Positions 36,417-47,429 of a stretch of DNA of 64,000 bases are shown in pieces. The translations under genes and the position numbers were made by a program. Each line of letters starts with the position of its first letter. Within the stretch, counting starts at the first letter, position 1. The notes beneath the pieces are model-generated. The model made no database searches. It was not told where the DNA came from and saw only the letters and a program-made list of their open reading frames with translations. The stretch comes from Selaginella moellendorffii (taxonomy: Eukaryota > Streptophyta > Lycopodiopsida > Selaginellales > Selaginellaceae). The stretch lies in the NCBI RefSeq assembly GCF_000143415.4, contig NW_003314276.1, forward strand, positions 1,199,434-1,263,433, in the 5' to 3' direction.

Positions 36417-38248
36417 TGTGAGACACAAAATCCCTAGGCCCCAAAGTGGAGCCGGAAGGGCGCCACATGGTAGTGGCCGAAGCGAGAGCCAAACGAGCGT
36501 AACACGTTTGGACCAAAAGCTCCAACTTGAAAAGTCAAGAGCGGGAGTGGAACTCCCAACGAAGTGCTCGAGGAACGAGCACGAAGCGAGCAAAAGGCAA
36601 GGCTCCAAAAAGGGACCCAAAAGGACCAACACATGACACGTGGGAGTGTCCGAGATGGACTCGAGATGGAGTCCGAGATGGAGTCCAAGATGGACCCGAG
36701 ATGGAGTCCGAGATGGAGTCCGAGATGAAGTTCGAGGTGGACCCGAGATGGACCCGAGTTGGAGTCCAAAGTGGAGTCCGAGATGGACCCGAGATGGAGT
36801 CCGAGATGGAGTCCGAGATGGAGTCCGAGGTGGACCCGAGATGGACCCGAAATGGAGTTCGAGATGGAGTCCGAGATGGACCCGAGATGGAGTCCGAGAT
36901 GGAGTTCGAGATGGAGTCCGAGGTGGACCCGAGATGGACCCAAAATGGAGTCCGAGATGGAGTCCGAGATGGACCCGAGATGGAGTCCGAGATGGAGTCC
37001 GAGATGGACCCGAGATGGACCCGAGATGGAGTCCGAGATGGAGTCCGAGATGGAGTCCGAGATGGAGTCCGAAGTCGAGACCGAGACCGGAACCGAGACC
37101 GGGACCGAGACCGAGACCGAGACCGAGATCAGGACCGAGACCGAGACCGAGGCCGAGGCCAAGACCGAGCCCGAGCCCGAGTCCGAGTCCGAATCCGAAT
37201 CCGAGTCCGAGTCCGAGTCCGAGTCTGAGTCCGAGTCCGAGTCCGGAGCCTGAGAGGGTGAAAGCCCAAAGCGTTCGTCTCCCAGACCCTGGGGGGTTTG
37301 GTGAGCTCCAAAAGTATAGTAGGGGGAGGACTGCAGTGGAGACAGTTTGGCCAGGAAAGGCCAGTTTGGCCCAGGAAGGCCGGACCCAGTGTTGGGTGAT
37401 GAGCTGCCCACTGGGAAGTCCAAGACTAGAGTGAACATGGACTGACAAGCGGGGTAGCTTGGTGAAGTGTTCAAGAGCCGGCTCTAGTTCCCCCGGGAGA
37501 TCGACTGGCCGATGCTCCCAGTCCAAGTGTGGGTGGCACTACCTACTTGGATACCAGGCGTGGCTCAATGGAACCTCGCTCTAAGCCCATGGCTAGAGCA
37601 CATAAAGGCGATAGGTGGGGAGAGTACCCAGGTGGCTCGCGTAAGGCCACGGTGTTTCGAAATGTTGTCCCAAAGGCCCAGACTGTGGAAAGGAAGAGGA
37701 GCAGTCCTCTGGGGTAGTGACCAAGGACACAGTCATGTGGTGAGGAAGTCCTAGAGGACCGTGGGACTTAGGGGTCAGGCCGGTGGGCCTCGATCCAGTG
37801 GCAGTGTTGGCAAACACGGCCAGGGGCAGAAAGGGACTTGGTAGGAACTGACAAAGGGACTTTGGGGAAGGCAATTCCCCAGGTCTGTGGGCATCCTAAG
37901 GATGCTAAGGAGTGGATCTAGGATGACCCCTTGTGGACACATGGCTCAGTCTTGGAGAGACGAGGTGGTGATGCAAGTGGTGTTGAACCACTAGTGCAGC
38001 AAGGTGAATGGGCATGGCATTAGCGTAACGGGCCGAGATGTCAGTGGTACCTTTGGGTGTCGGTCTCAGGACCAGACACGTGGAGCACTTGGACCAGGTG
38101 CAAGTGTGGAGTGGCATGGATGCCATTCTTGGGGCTAGCAAGTCCCAAGTCCTGAATTGGATTGATGGAGGTTGCGAATGAGACTCCTCCAAGTGGTCGG
38201 AGGTGTGGTTAAGTGACTAAAGTAGAATGGAAAATTTAGTCGTTTACA
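36417..38248 (+). repeat. 3' LTR of family-B copy 2
   Basis: 1832 bp, aligned end to end with 30565-32390, with scattered substitutions and small differences in the repeat array. It is followed directly by GTCACGCAC, the start of the second exon-block copy. Confidence 0.9.
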
Positions 38249-39577
38249 GTCACGCACTAAAACAGGCTATGGATGTCTTGTATTTTGAGATGGAGACTCG
38301 GCTAGATGATTTTCCCAAGATGGTCCTGGAAGAACAAGCCATCCAGCCTGAGCAGCCTATGGAAGAAATGCAGGAAGGGGATGAGGAGCCAGAGAAAGAT
38401 AATGAGCAGGAAGAGCAGAAGGACGAAGAGGAGGACAAAGAAGAGGAGGACGAAGAAGAGGAGGATGAAGAGGACTTGGATGGTCCTCACAATGGTGACG
38501 ATCATAATAACGACGACGACGATGGCCAGCTTGAGGTGGCCAAAGAGCAGCGGAGGAAGGTCATACAAGACAAACCATCAGGTAAATAATAGTACATCCA
38601 TTCCTAACCTTTTACCATTTCTAACATTGTCCATGTAGGTCGCAGAGCAAATGGTAAGTAGAGATTATTCAGTTGAATTAAGATACAAACTCTAGCCTTT
38701 AGTGTCGAGGAAGGATAGTGCCAAGCAAGGGTCGAAACGTATGTCCAATCCTTCAGAATCAGCAGTGCGCCCAAGTGATATCGGTCCTAGTTCCTCAATA
38801 GCAGTTGATGGTAAATACAGTATAGTCGATTCAATGTGCTAATGAGTTTGTTTTTAGTAGCCAGTAGGGAGGATACCATCTCAATCGAAGGGAGATATTT
38901 GGACATGCATATGGATCCGCTAGTGGACTCTACTTGCCTGCAAGAGTCATCAGAGCTGGTGGAGGCTACTATCCATATCAACGCCAAGCAAGCTGACCAC
39001 GCTCCACTTGATGCTGCCCATACCACTGAGTCAATCTTGTCCACGTATCCAACTAACGGTGACCAAGCGCCATTGGACCCGCATGAGGCCGCCCCAGCCG
39101 CCGAGCCGGTCGTATCCTCATTTCCAACGGACTCAACATGTGCCCAATCGTCTGACTACGTGCCGTTGGAACCTCCCTACACCGCCCCTGCTGCCTGTTT
39201 GGTCATATCCACTTTGCCAATGGAGGCACCAGCTGAAATGGCGTGTGATCACACGCCATTGGAACCACCCCATGCCACTATTGAGCCAGTTGTACCAGAG
39301 TCTACAGCTGAAATGGCATGTGCCCACACGCCATCGGATGCGATTGACCCCACATTGCAGAGGAGAGTATTTTCGCCCTTCACGTTTCCTCGACCAAAAC
39401 CCTCTCAACAACCATCGGGAGCACCATTCGCTAATATTGTAGATGGTAAAATTGACTTGTACCATTTTTTATGCTGACGCATTTCATTTCAGAGTCACGG
39501 CGAAGGTACTGTATCGTTTTTGATCTGAACCATGTCCTTTTCTCCCATGAGCGTGGCTCGTCCTCGAATGTCACTGC
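38249..39577 (+). repeat. Duplicated exon block, copy B
   Basis: 1329 bp matching 29231-30564. Here the sequence continues past CACTGC into ACCCTCCAAAG, the intact rest of the phosphatase exon. Confidence 0.9.
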
Positions 39578-40355
39578 ACCCTCCAAAGCCTGCGGTCGCA
39601 AGTTGGTCAAAAGAGACAGATTCACATTAATCACACGGGAGAATCTGCAGGATCTAATAATGACCATGCGACACTTAAAACAGAGGGCCGGGTTCAATTT
39701 GCAATTGGGAGTTTGGACATCCATGATGCGCCACAATACATTAATGTTGCTACAGATGATGCACGATCAGACGCGAGTAATATTACCATTTGACTTTCTC
39801 CTAACGCAGGAGGATTGCTTGACTATGGTCCATGTGAGGGGTAGCAAGCCCATCTTCGTCAAGCCAGAGGCTGTAGTGATGAACCGGACTGCTAGGTCAA
39901 GTGAAATCCTCATCATCGATGACTCGCCGATTAAAACTGTAGCGAACACGCACACATATGCAGTGCACCCCATCTCTTGCAGTATGGAAACTAGAGAGAA
40001 GAAACCGTATGTTCTGGGGGACCTTGCAAAACGGCTTGGAACGATGGTGATAGAGAACCGGCCAGTCCAGGAGGTGGCTGCAGAAATCAACCAAATGGCA
40101 GATGGAATGGTATATCAGAAGCCATTTGATCGGACAGACACCAGTCATCATTTATGGCATGTATATTGTCTAGCCAAGCACTATCCGCATCTCCATAATC
40201 TGCTCAACCGGATGGGTTCTTCGACCACTGAACATGAGCGTGGACGTATTAGAGAAGAGATGGCATTACTATTGGGTTTAAATCCTGATAGTGTGGAGAG
40301 TGATGAAATTCCAAGATTATTGTATAGGCGTTGGAGGCAAAAAATAACAGTCTGA
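38249..40355 (+). CDS. FCP1/NIF-type HAD phosphatase domain, 3' part of the transposon gene
   Basis: Exons 38249-38581, 38639-38653, 38703-38810, 38858-39445 and 39493-40355 stay in phase with no internal stops. The first encodes an acidic Glu/Asp/Lys-rich tract. The fourth has degenerate Pro-rich repeats of the APLEPP/HTPLDA kind, two of them built on palindrome copies. The last exon (about 287 residues) holds the HAD/FCP1 core: YCIVFDLNHVLFSHE (motif I), LQLGVWTSMM (motif II) and EILIIDDSPIK (motif III). FCP1-type enzymes usually have DxDx(T/V); here the second Asp is Asn, so catalysis may be altered or lost. Copy A reads DLNGVL where this copy reads DLNHVL. Members of the family dephosphorylate phosphoserine proteins such as the RNA polymerase II tail; the substrate here is unknown. 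This copy lacks the 5' exons, which are 7.7 kb away behind the family-B element. Confidence 0.65.
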
Positions 40356-40773
40356 GATGGCATGTATTTATTTAAAAATGTAACTTATTATGGCATGGGG
40401 TTCCATGCCATTGTATTAATATTAAAAGACAATTCTTTGAGAGGATTTGCATTATACTAGAAGTGTTACAGCATGTTATTGGAAGTCTACGAAGTTGTTT
40501 TATTAATAAGGGGAAAGTAAAGATTGAATCGGGACTTGGGCTCCACCTAGACTCGGAGCAACTGAGCCAATATTAAAAGGATGGAAAGAAATTGGACGAC
40601 GATGACAAGGAGAAGAGAGAGGTGAAGCAGTGGCAGGGGGAGGAGAAGTGATTGAGTAGACATTTCCTTGTTTAAAATAAAATGGCATGTGCCTCAATGC
40701 AGTTGAATTTTGTTATATTTATATACTATATAAAGGTTTGGAAACCTTATTTTACAAGTGGGATAATGACAAT

Positions 40774-40797
40774 TCCCACTTTAACAAAATAGAGCTT
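40774..40797 (-). repeat. Right terminal inverted repeat
   Basis: Reads TCCCACTTTAAC then AAAATAGAGCTT on the plus strand. It is the inverted partner of 18498-18521 with one mismatch. Confidence 0.85.
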
Positions 40798-41068
40798 AAA
40801 AATAATAAAAGAAAATTATCCTCATATAGTTAAGGCTTGTGTTTATGCATTTGAGACCAGAATTAATGACTGTAAGAGGTCAAATACAAATGAGGACACA
40901 AATCCTTGAAATGGTAGCTAAGGCTACCTTTTATAAATGTTGGAACAAACCCAAAAAGTTGAGGGTGTATTTAGAGGATGAGTTGATATTCTAATCATAT
41001 GGACAGATAGTCTTAAGGGGGCAAAGGTAGCCCATAGAGAACGGAAAATAATCAAGTGTTAGAGTAAC
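40798..41068 (+). mobile_element. Family-B copy 1, second block
   Basis: Continues the body interrupted at 18497; it aligns with about 32745-32992 of copy 2 (TTATCCTCATATAGTT and following). It ends at GTAAC, the target duplication of the next insertion. Confidence 0.8.
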
Positions 41069-41286
41069 TGTTAGGTGCCAGCTTTGACCATGTGGTCAAC
41101 ATTGGTTAAAGGGAGGCTAAGGGTATATTAAGGCATGTTAGGGTACCCTAGGGCTCACAGTGGAGCGGCGGCACAATGGAGCTTTTGAGGTGGCTTGGGG
41201 GTGGTTGGGTGGTGAGAAACCTCAAGAAGTGGCATAGCATAATCTAGAGTGACTAGATCTTTATCTTTTTGCGTTGGATCATAACA
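41069..41286 (+). repeat. 5' LTR of the 41-45 kb gypsy element
   Basis: 218 bp, TGTTAGGTGCCAGC to GGATCATAACA. Related LTRs: 45618-45832 and 58666-58880. Confidence 0.85.
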
Positions 41287-44200
41287 TTGGTATTAGAGGA
41301 GTTGGTTGCAATGGCTGACCAAGCTGAATGCTAGAATCCTATTGTTAATGGTGGTGCCGAAGATGGTGCTGACAGAGCTATGGAGATTTAGACCATTCAA
41401 GATGTTGTTCATAAGCTACGAGCCCTGAAATCAGCAAAAGATGCAAGACGAGATGCATGGCATGATGGATACCATGTGTGGGCATATTGAGGCACTCGAG
41501 GCTGGACGTGGTAGCGCTCCAAGTAAACCTTCCTTGGTAGATCGACTCGAGAATCCAACGTTTTCCAATGATGGTGGTGTGGAAAAGTGTCTCACTTAGT
41601 TAGCCAATATGAAGAAGTTCTTGGTTGCTAAGGGAACTCCGGATGTAGAGGCTTTAGTGGCTATTCCAATGGTTTTGTGTGATGCAGGTCTTTGGTGGTG
41701 GAATTGGCTTGAAGAGTCTTGTGTTGTAGATAAGAAACCACTAGTGTCTACCATGGATGAGTTTGAGTTTGCTTTTTATTTATGTTTTGCCCCTCACTAC
41801 AACGTGGAGAATGCTTACATAGAACTTCGATATTTCTAGCATGGGAAAATGAGGCTTGGGGACTATATTGAAAAGCTTACTTGCTTGATTAGCTATATTC
41901 TAATGAAGGATCTAGAGTAGAATAAATCTTACTTCATTGAGGGCCTTCATAGTGAGAGCATGCAGCAACACTTGTGTCATTCTTAGCCTACAAAGAGTTT
42001 GGAGGAGCTCTTTGATGTGGCTCATTGACTTAACAATGACAAGCACAAGTCTTGCAAGCGTTCGCAAAGTCCTTCTGTCAAGAATCGTCGTAATAATCAC
42101 CGTAGACACAAAAATGGGAACAAGCATCACAAGTTGAAGTCTGTGGTGACTACTTCAGATGCAAAGGGGTCTAAGAAGCAAAAGTTCTTTGTGAAGAATT
42201 ATAGATAGGGTTGTCATCATTGCAGCAAGCTTGGACACTACAAAACTGATTGTCCACAGTTGAAGAACAAACAGTAGGGCAAGAAGAATGGCCAATCTTC
42301 TACTGATGGTAAGTCAAATACTAAAAAGTTGCAAACTTTGTAGCATGAGGATGACGGGGACGACCATTCCAATTGAAGGAAGAAGCTTTCAATCGTTGCT
42401 CATCAACTCAACTATATGTGAAACAAGATGGAGCTTGAGGATATTTGTGAATTAGCTTTAATATTGGAGGGTATGTTCTGTGGCGTCCAATGTGGATTTT
42501 ACTGGATTGTGGGAGTGATGACAACTTTGTTTTGGCAAAGTTTGTTGTGGAGCATGGCTTGGTCACATGAGGAGTTTTTCCATACACAGTGGAAAGTGCA
42601 GCTACCTCTACTTAGCATTTCGATGCTTGTGTAGAGGGTCTGGAAGTGTTGGTTGGCAAAACCACACTTGTGGAAACTTTTTATCTCACGGATATCTAAT
42701 CGTGTGGATCTCATTCTTGGGATGCTATAGTTGGTGAAGGTGGATCCAAAGATAAAGTGGAGTATTAAGCGTGTCTCACTAGAGTATGGTGGCATTAAAG
42801 ATATGTAGTTTAGAGAGGGAGTTCACCTTCCAATTATTATGCTCTCTATTACATCTTTAAAGCAGGCTTATCATAATGGAAAAGCACTTTTGAGTTACTT
42901 GCTGTTTGTTCGTGACTTAGGGGACCAAGGCACATGTGGGGGCAAAGTAGCAGTACAAGATGTATTCAATAAGTTCTCTAATGTTTTCCCATCTAAACTT
43001 CCTAGCCTCCATTATGAGGTGTGGAGCATAAGATTACGTTGGAGCCGGGGACACATCCAATTTATCGGCATCCATTTCGGTTAAGTTATGCAGAGGAGCA
43101 AGAAGTTTAACAAGAAGTCAAGGAGTTATTTGAGTTTGGATTTATTCAGCCAAGTAAGTCTCTGTTTGGTGCTCCGGTCTTGCTTTTGAAAAAAGACGGT
43201 TCAATGCAGATGTTATTGACTACCGTGCCTTGAACAATAAGATAGTGAAGGATAAGACGCTGATGCCGATGCCACATATGGATGATATTTTAGACAAGCT
43301 TGGTGAAGCACGAGTGTTTACCAAGATTGATCTGAGGAGTGGATATCATTAGATTGCAATAGATGATGCATCTATTTCCAAGACAGCATTTAACACAAGC
43401 TTCAGGCATTTTAAGTTTATAATTATGCCAATTGGTTTGACAAATGCACCAACCACATTTATTTGGTTCATGACAAAGGTATTTAGGCGTTACCTTCATG
43501 AGTTTTTGGACATTTTCTTGGACAATATTCTTGTTTTCAGTAAGAATATGGAGGAGCATAGGGTGCATTTATACAAAGTTCTTTTGTTACTCCATGATAA
43601 TAAAATTTATGTGAAAAAGAGCAAATATGAATTTACAAAATCAAAGGTGGAATATCTAAGCCATATTGTGACATCTAAGGGTGTCAAGACGAATCCCAAG
43701 AAGGTGGCTGTGGTGGAGAATTGGCCTACACCAACTTCAGTGGCTAAGTTATGCAACTTTCTTGGAATGGTTAGTAGTTACTACTGATGTTTCTAACATA
43801 AGTTTGCAAAGGTCTATCTATTCCTTTGATACGGTTGTTATGCAAGAACGTGCCATTCGAGTGAAAGAAGCTACAAGAGGAGAGTCTTGTGGTGCTGAAA
43901 CCATTGTTGAGCGAGGCTCCAATACTTCACATTGCTGATCCATTGAAACCTTACGTGGTGACATGCAATGCGAGTGGTTATGCACTGGGAGGAGTTCTCA
44001 TGCAAGAGGGATAGCCTATTGCATATGAGAGTCGAACTTTGAATCCCACAAAGCAACACTATTCCACATATGAGCAAAAGTTACTTTCTATTGTTCATGC
44101 TTTGCGGACATGGTGGCATTATCTTTATGGTGCAGTGTTTGTGGTGTTAATGGATCACAAACCATTTATGTATATTTTCACACAGAAGGATTTGAACACT

Positions 44201-45617
44201 AAACAAGCTCGTTGAATAATCAAACTCATAGAGTTTGGGGAGTTTCCTATTGAGCATCGTCCAGGAAAATCAAATGTGGTGGCAGATGCTTTATCTTGTG
44301 TTCATCATGTGATAACATTACAAACACAGTTTTGTCATTATTTGAGTAAGGTGGTTAGTGAGGTTGGGCAGTTGGTTGCACATGCTCAAGCTCAGGATGC
44401 TGAGGTGGTCTCTTTGTGAGACTAGATAGACACCCCTTTCTCATTGGTGGATGGGATTCTCTACTACAATGGCCGTATATATTTGCCACGGGTGGATGCA
44501 TTAATTACTCAAGTTTTATTCCACTATGATGATCGTCCAGAGGCCGGTCATTTTGGGGGGAAGAAGATGTATGAGTTGATTAAGTGTAATTTTTATTGGA
44601 AGAATATAAAGGCTAATATCCTCGAGTATTATAAATCATGTGAGCTCTATCAGTGGGTTAAGGTGCCACGGAAGAAGCTGGGGGGACTTTTGCAACCTTT
44701 ACCTATTCCTCAGAGCCATTGGTGAAGTATCTCTATGGATTTCATCACTTTTTTGCCATGCACACAAAGGTAAAAGGAGCAAGTATGGGTTATAATGAAT
44801 CAGTTGACGAAGTATGTGCAATTGTTGGCTCTTCGAAAGACTGTCACTGCCTCAAACTTAGCTACTGTCTACTTGGAGAAGGTTTTTCCTGATTTTGGTT
44901 TGCTAGAAGACATTATTAGTGATCAAGATTCAAAGTTCACAAGTGGATTTTAGAAGAGCTTTGCAAAAGCTATGCAAGTGACTTTGAAACTCTCGAGTGG
45001 AAATCATCCTTAGATGGATGGGCAAACCAAACATGTGAATTAGGTGGTGGAGGATATGCTACGAGGACAGTGGGATTTATATCTTCCATTGGTATAATTT
45101 ACTTACAACAATAGCTAACATAATGGAACCAAGTTAAGTCTTTACTTTGCCATGTTTGGAAGGCATCCCCAAACAGCGGTGGAGTTGGGATTGCAATGGA
45201 ATTTGTAGGTAGCTCAGGAGAGAGCGGAGAAGTTTCCTAATGAGTATCGCCAATTCTGGGAATATAAGATGGGTGATTTTGTCTTTATGCGAGTGATCTT
45301 TCCGTCAAGTGAGTAGCAAAACACTTTGGTGCCTTTGCAGACAAGGAAGAGTGATAAACTTTCCCATCGATATGCTGGTCCATATGAAGTGCTGGAGTGC
45401 ATTGGTAAAGCGGCTTATCAAGTGCGGCTGCTAGCTGGGTTGAAAATTCATTTGGTATTTTATATTAGCTAGTTGAAAGGTGTACTATCTCGGAGTGACA
45501 GGCCCAATGCCTCCTTGATGTATACGGCTGTGGAAGATGGACCAAAAGGTTCCCTAGAAAGGGTGATCACCAGTACAACTCGTCCTTGGGACAAAGACTT
45601 TGTTGGGGGGAAAGAAT

Positions 45618-45832
45618 TGTCAGGCATCTTTGACCACGTAGTCAACGTCTGTCAAAGGGAGGCTCAATAGTATATTAAGGCATGTTAAGGTAAATAGGAC
45701 TTAACATACCCTAGGGCTCATAGTAGAGCTTTTGAGGTGGCTTGGGGTGGTTGGGTGGTAAGGAACCTCAAGATGTGGTATAGCATAGTATAGAGTGATT
45801 AGATCTCTATTTTTTTATATCGGATTATAACA
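45618..45832 (+). repeat. 3' LTR of the 41-45 kb gypsy element
   Basis: 215 bp, TGTCAGGCATCTTTGACC to GGATTATAACA. It is clearly diverged from the 5' LTR, which suggests an old insertion. Confidence 0.85.
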
Positions 45833-47429
45833 GTAACATTTGCAAAGATGATCCTTGCGAGTAAGATAGTAGTGAACTAGCACCTCAAAAATAGCCAGGA
45901 GGCTAGGACCTTACAGGTCGTCAAATTAGCAAAGTTCAAAAAACTGGATGACTCGAGTGGAGTCAAGGAATGGTCCTAAAAGACTAGTGGAAGCAAGTTT
46001 GTTGTACCTTACGAAGTATGGGGAGGATCATTAAATCCAAATATGATAACAGTGGGTATCTCATTGATGGCAAAACATGCCATATTAAAGTTGTAGGAAA
46101 GGTGCCCAGAAGAAAACAACTTTGGCACAGAGTTGTGTGAGAACACTAGTGTAGTGCTAACTAATAGTTGGCATGAGAAACAACTACTTTGGTCTTGGCA
46201 AAGACCTAGACACAAGTGAGAAGTGTCGTAAAGATATGCTTGTAAAGCCAATAGTTTGGAAACACCAAATGTGCCAAAGTGTGATGCCTTGAGGTCAAGT
46301 TAGTGGGTTTATGAGAACCCTTGCCAAAAGAACCCCAATGGAAATAGGAATAATATAGCCTAAATTGGGATTAGAGTCTGGTGACCCAAATAATGATGGA
46401 GGTGTAGAAGCATCAACAATGAGTTGTAGGAAAGCAAAAAGTGCAAAATAATTGATTGAATTGGTAAAAGTTAACTACCTAAGACTTTTTATTAGGATAA
46501 GGAAGTTAGATGCACCCTTCCGAGGGATAAATTACTTATGTTGAAATATAATAAGTTAATGTCGTAAAGGGAAATGCTCATTGTCAAAGAAAGTCATCAT
46601 TAGAACATCTAAACACTCTAAAATACCAGGGAGTGGTGTTTGGTATCATGAGGGCATTAAATATGGCCCAAGGGACTAAATCCCTAACAAATAATAGATA
46701 GAAGGTGTTATCTAATGTCTAAAGTTGCAAAAATGGGAGAAATCTATTTATCCAAATTGGATAAAGCAAAAAAGGGAATTTGGCATGGCTAAAAATAGGC
46801 ATAAAGAGGCCCATGTGTAACAACGTTAATTTTGTGTGTAGGATTACATAGTGAATATATCCAAATTGAAAACCCACTCCCTAAGTTATTGAGTAGGTTC
46901 ATCCCCAAAAATACTTACTAAGGCATGGTAGAAAATGCAAAATTACCTTTTTAGATAGGAGGAGGATAACTAAAGGGAAGGCATAAGGCTAAAAATCAAG
47001 TAATAAAGGGATAAAATTGAACCATATGAATTGAAGGGCATAACTAGGGTGTTTATGTAAGTTAGGAATAAAGAATCAAGTGGGTGCTCGAACGTGTTGC
47101 TATTAACAACTGTAATGCCATGAAGAGTTTAAAGTATGGAATTATCTATGTTAGACCATATGATAATTAGAAAGTTTACAAAAGGAAAAGCATTAGCAAA
47201 CTAAGGGACAAAGTTCCTTTAAAATTCCCAAAGACAATTTTAGGTAACTTAGTATCTAGAAAAACAAGTGTAAATGGTTCATAAAATATACGAAATCAGT
47301 GTGGTGTAGCAGAAGTGTGGTCTTGAAGCTTGCCATGAGGCAAGGCTATCAAGGTTGAGGAAGTAGTCCCTGAGTCTTCAAAGAGATGGCTTTGAACAAA
47401 AGTCGATGATTAACGACTTTCACGCTTAT
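45833..47429 (+). mobile_element. Family-B copy 1, third block
   Basis: Aligns with about 32988-34614 of copy 2 (for example GAGGCAAGGCTATCAAGGTT near 47337). It ends at CGCTTAT, where the family-A element is inserted. It is more AT-rich than copy 2, mostly from C-to-T and G-to-A changes. Confidence 0.8.

Larger units (their letters stand above)
30565..38248 (+). mobile_element. Family-B non-coding LTR element, copy 2 (complete)
   Basis: Two LTRs (30565-32390 and 36417-38248) flank a 4-kb body. A tRNA-Met primer-binding site follows the left LTR and a purine-rich GGGTGGTGGAGT precedes the right LTR. No gag, protease, reverse transcriptase or integrase was found in any frame; all longer frames lie in the LTR minisatellites. 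This fits a non-autonomous LARD-type element. The 5-bp flanks differ (ACTGC left, GTCAC right), and both flanks belong to the same gene but to different positions in it. This points to recombination after insertion. Confidence 0.9.
18724..40703. repeat. Dispersed 22-bp palindrome family, about 28 copies
   Basis: Consensus: half-site ATGGCRTG, a six-base centre around GGCC, and half-site CAYGCCAT. Clear copies start at 19129, 19889, 20035, 21377, 21434, 23277, 23347, 23445, 24970, 25748, 25825, 25885, 27162, 28660, 28802, 28993, 30225, 30300, 39238, 39313 and 40390. Weaker ones start at 18724, 19040, 19729, 24050, 24123 and 40682, with a half-site at 40357. All lie inside the DNA transposon. 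Locations include both subterminal regions, the space between the divergent genes, introns, and coding exons of both genes. The symmetric half-sites suggest binding by a dimeric protein. That is an inference; no binding site of this sequence is known to me. Confidence 0.8.
18498..40797. mobile_element. 22.3-kb TIR DNA transposon with DUF7869-type transposase and ParB/FCP1 gene
   Basis: Both ends are seen because the element interrupts the family-B body. That body reads GAGATTCC-A-run on the left and resumes with ATAATAAAAG on the right, matching the uninterrupted sequence near 32728-32745. The ends are 24-bp inverted repeats (18498-18521 and 40774-40797) with one mismatch. The target duplication lies within an A run (3-5 bp), so its length is ambiguous. 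Inside are a minus-strand DDE-like transposase, a divergent plus-strand ParB/FCP1 gene and about 28 palindromic repeats. Subtracting the nested family-B element (7684 bp) and one copy of the duplicated exons gives an ancestral length near 13.3 kb. Ends do not begin CACTA. I cannot assign it to a named superfamily with certainty. Confidence 0.8.
41069..45832 (+). mobile_element. Degenerate Ty3/gypsy retrotransposon with short LTRs
   Basis: LTRs at 41069-41286 and 45618-45832; target duplication GTAAC on both sides (41064-41068 and 45833-45837). A primer site TTGGTATTAGAGG follows the 5' LTR, and GGGGGGAAAGAAT precedes the 3' LTR. Coding order, with many stops: Gag from about 41310; a zinc knuckle CHHCSKLGHYKTDC near 42220; reverse transcriptase 43190-43790 (FTKIDLRSGYH, MPIGLTNAPTTF); RNase H near 44060-44300 (HRPGKSNVVADALS); an integrase zinc region near 44510-44680. 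The reverse-transcriptase active site reads FLDN instead of YxDD. The element cannot be autonomous now. Confidence 0.9.

Noticed and set aside
38102-38128. GGCATGGATGCC motif in family-B LTRs (also near 18021 and 32252)
   Set aside because: It resembles a palindrome half-site but lacks the GGCC centre and spacing, and belongs to a different element.
18724-40703. CRISPR-like array
   Set aside because: The palindromes are irregularly spaced over 22 kb, diverged, and interspersed with eukaryotic genes; there are no uniform spacers or cas genes.
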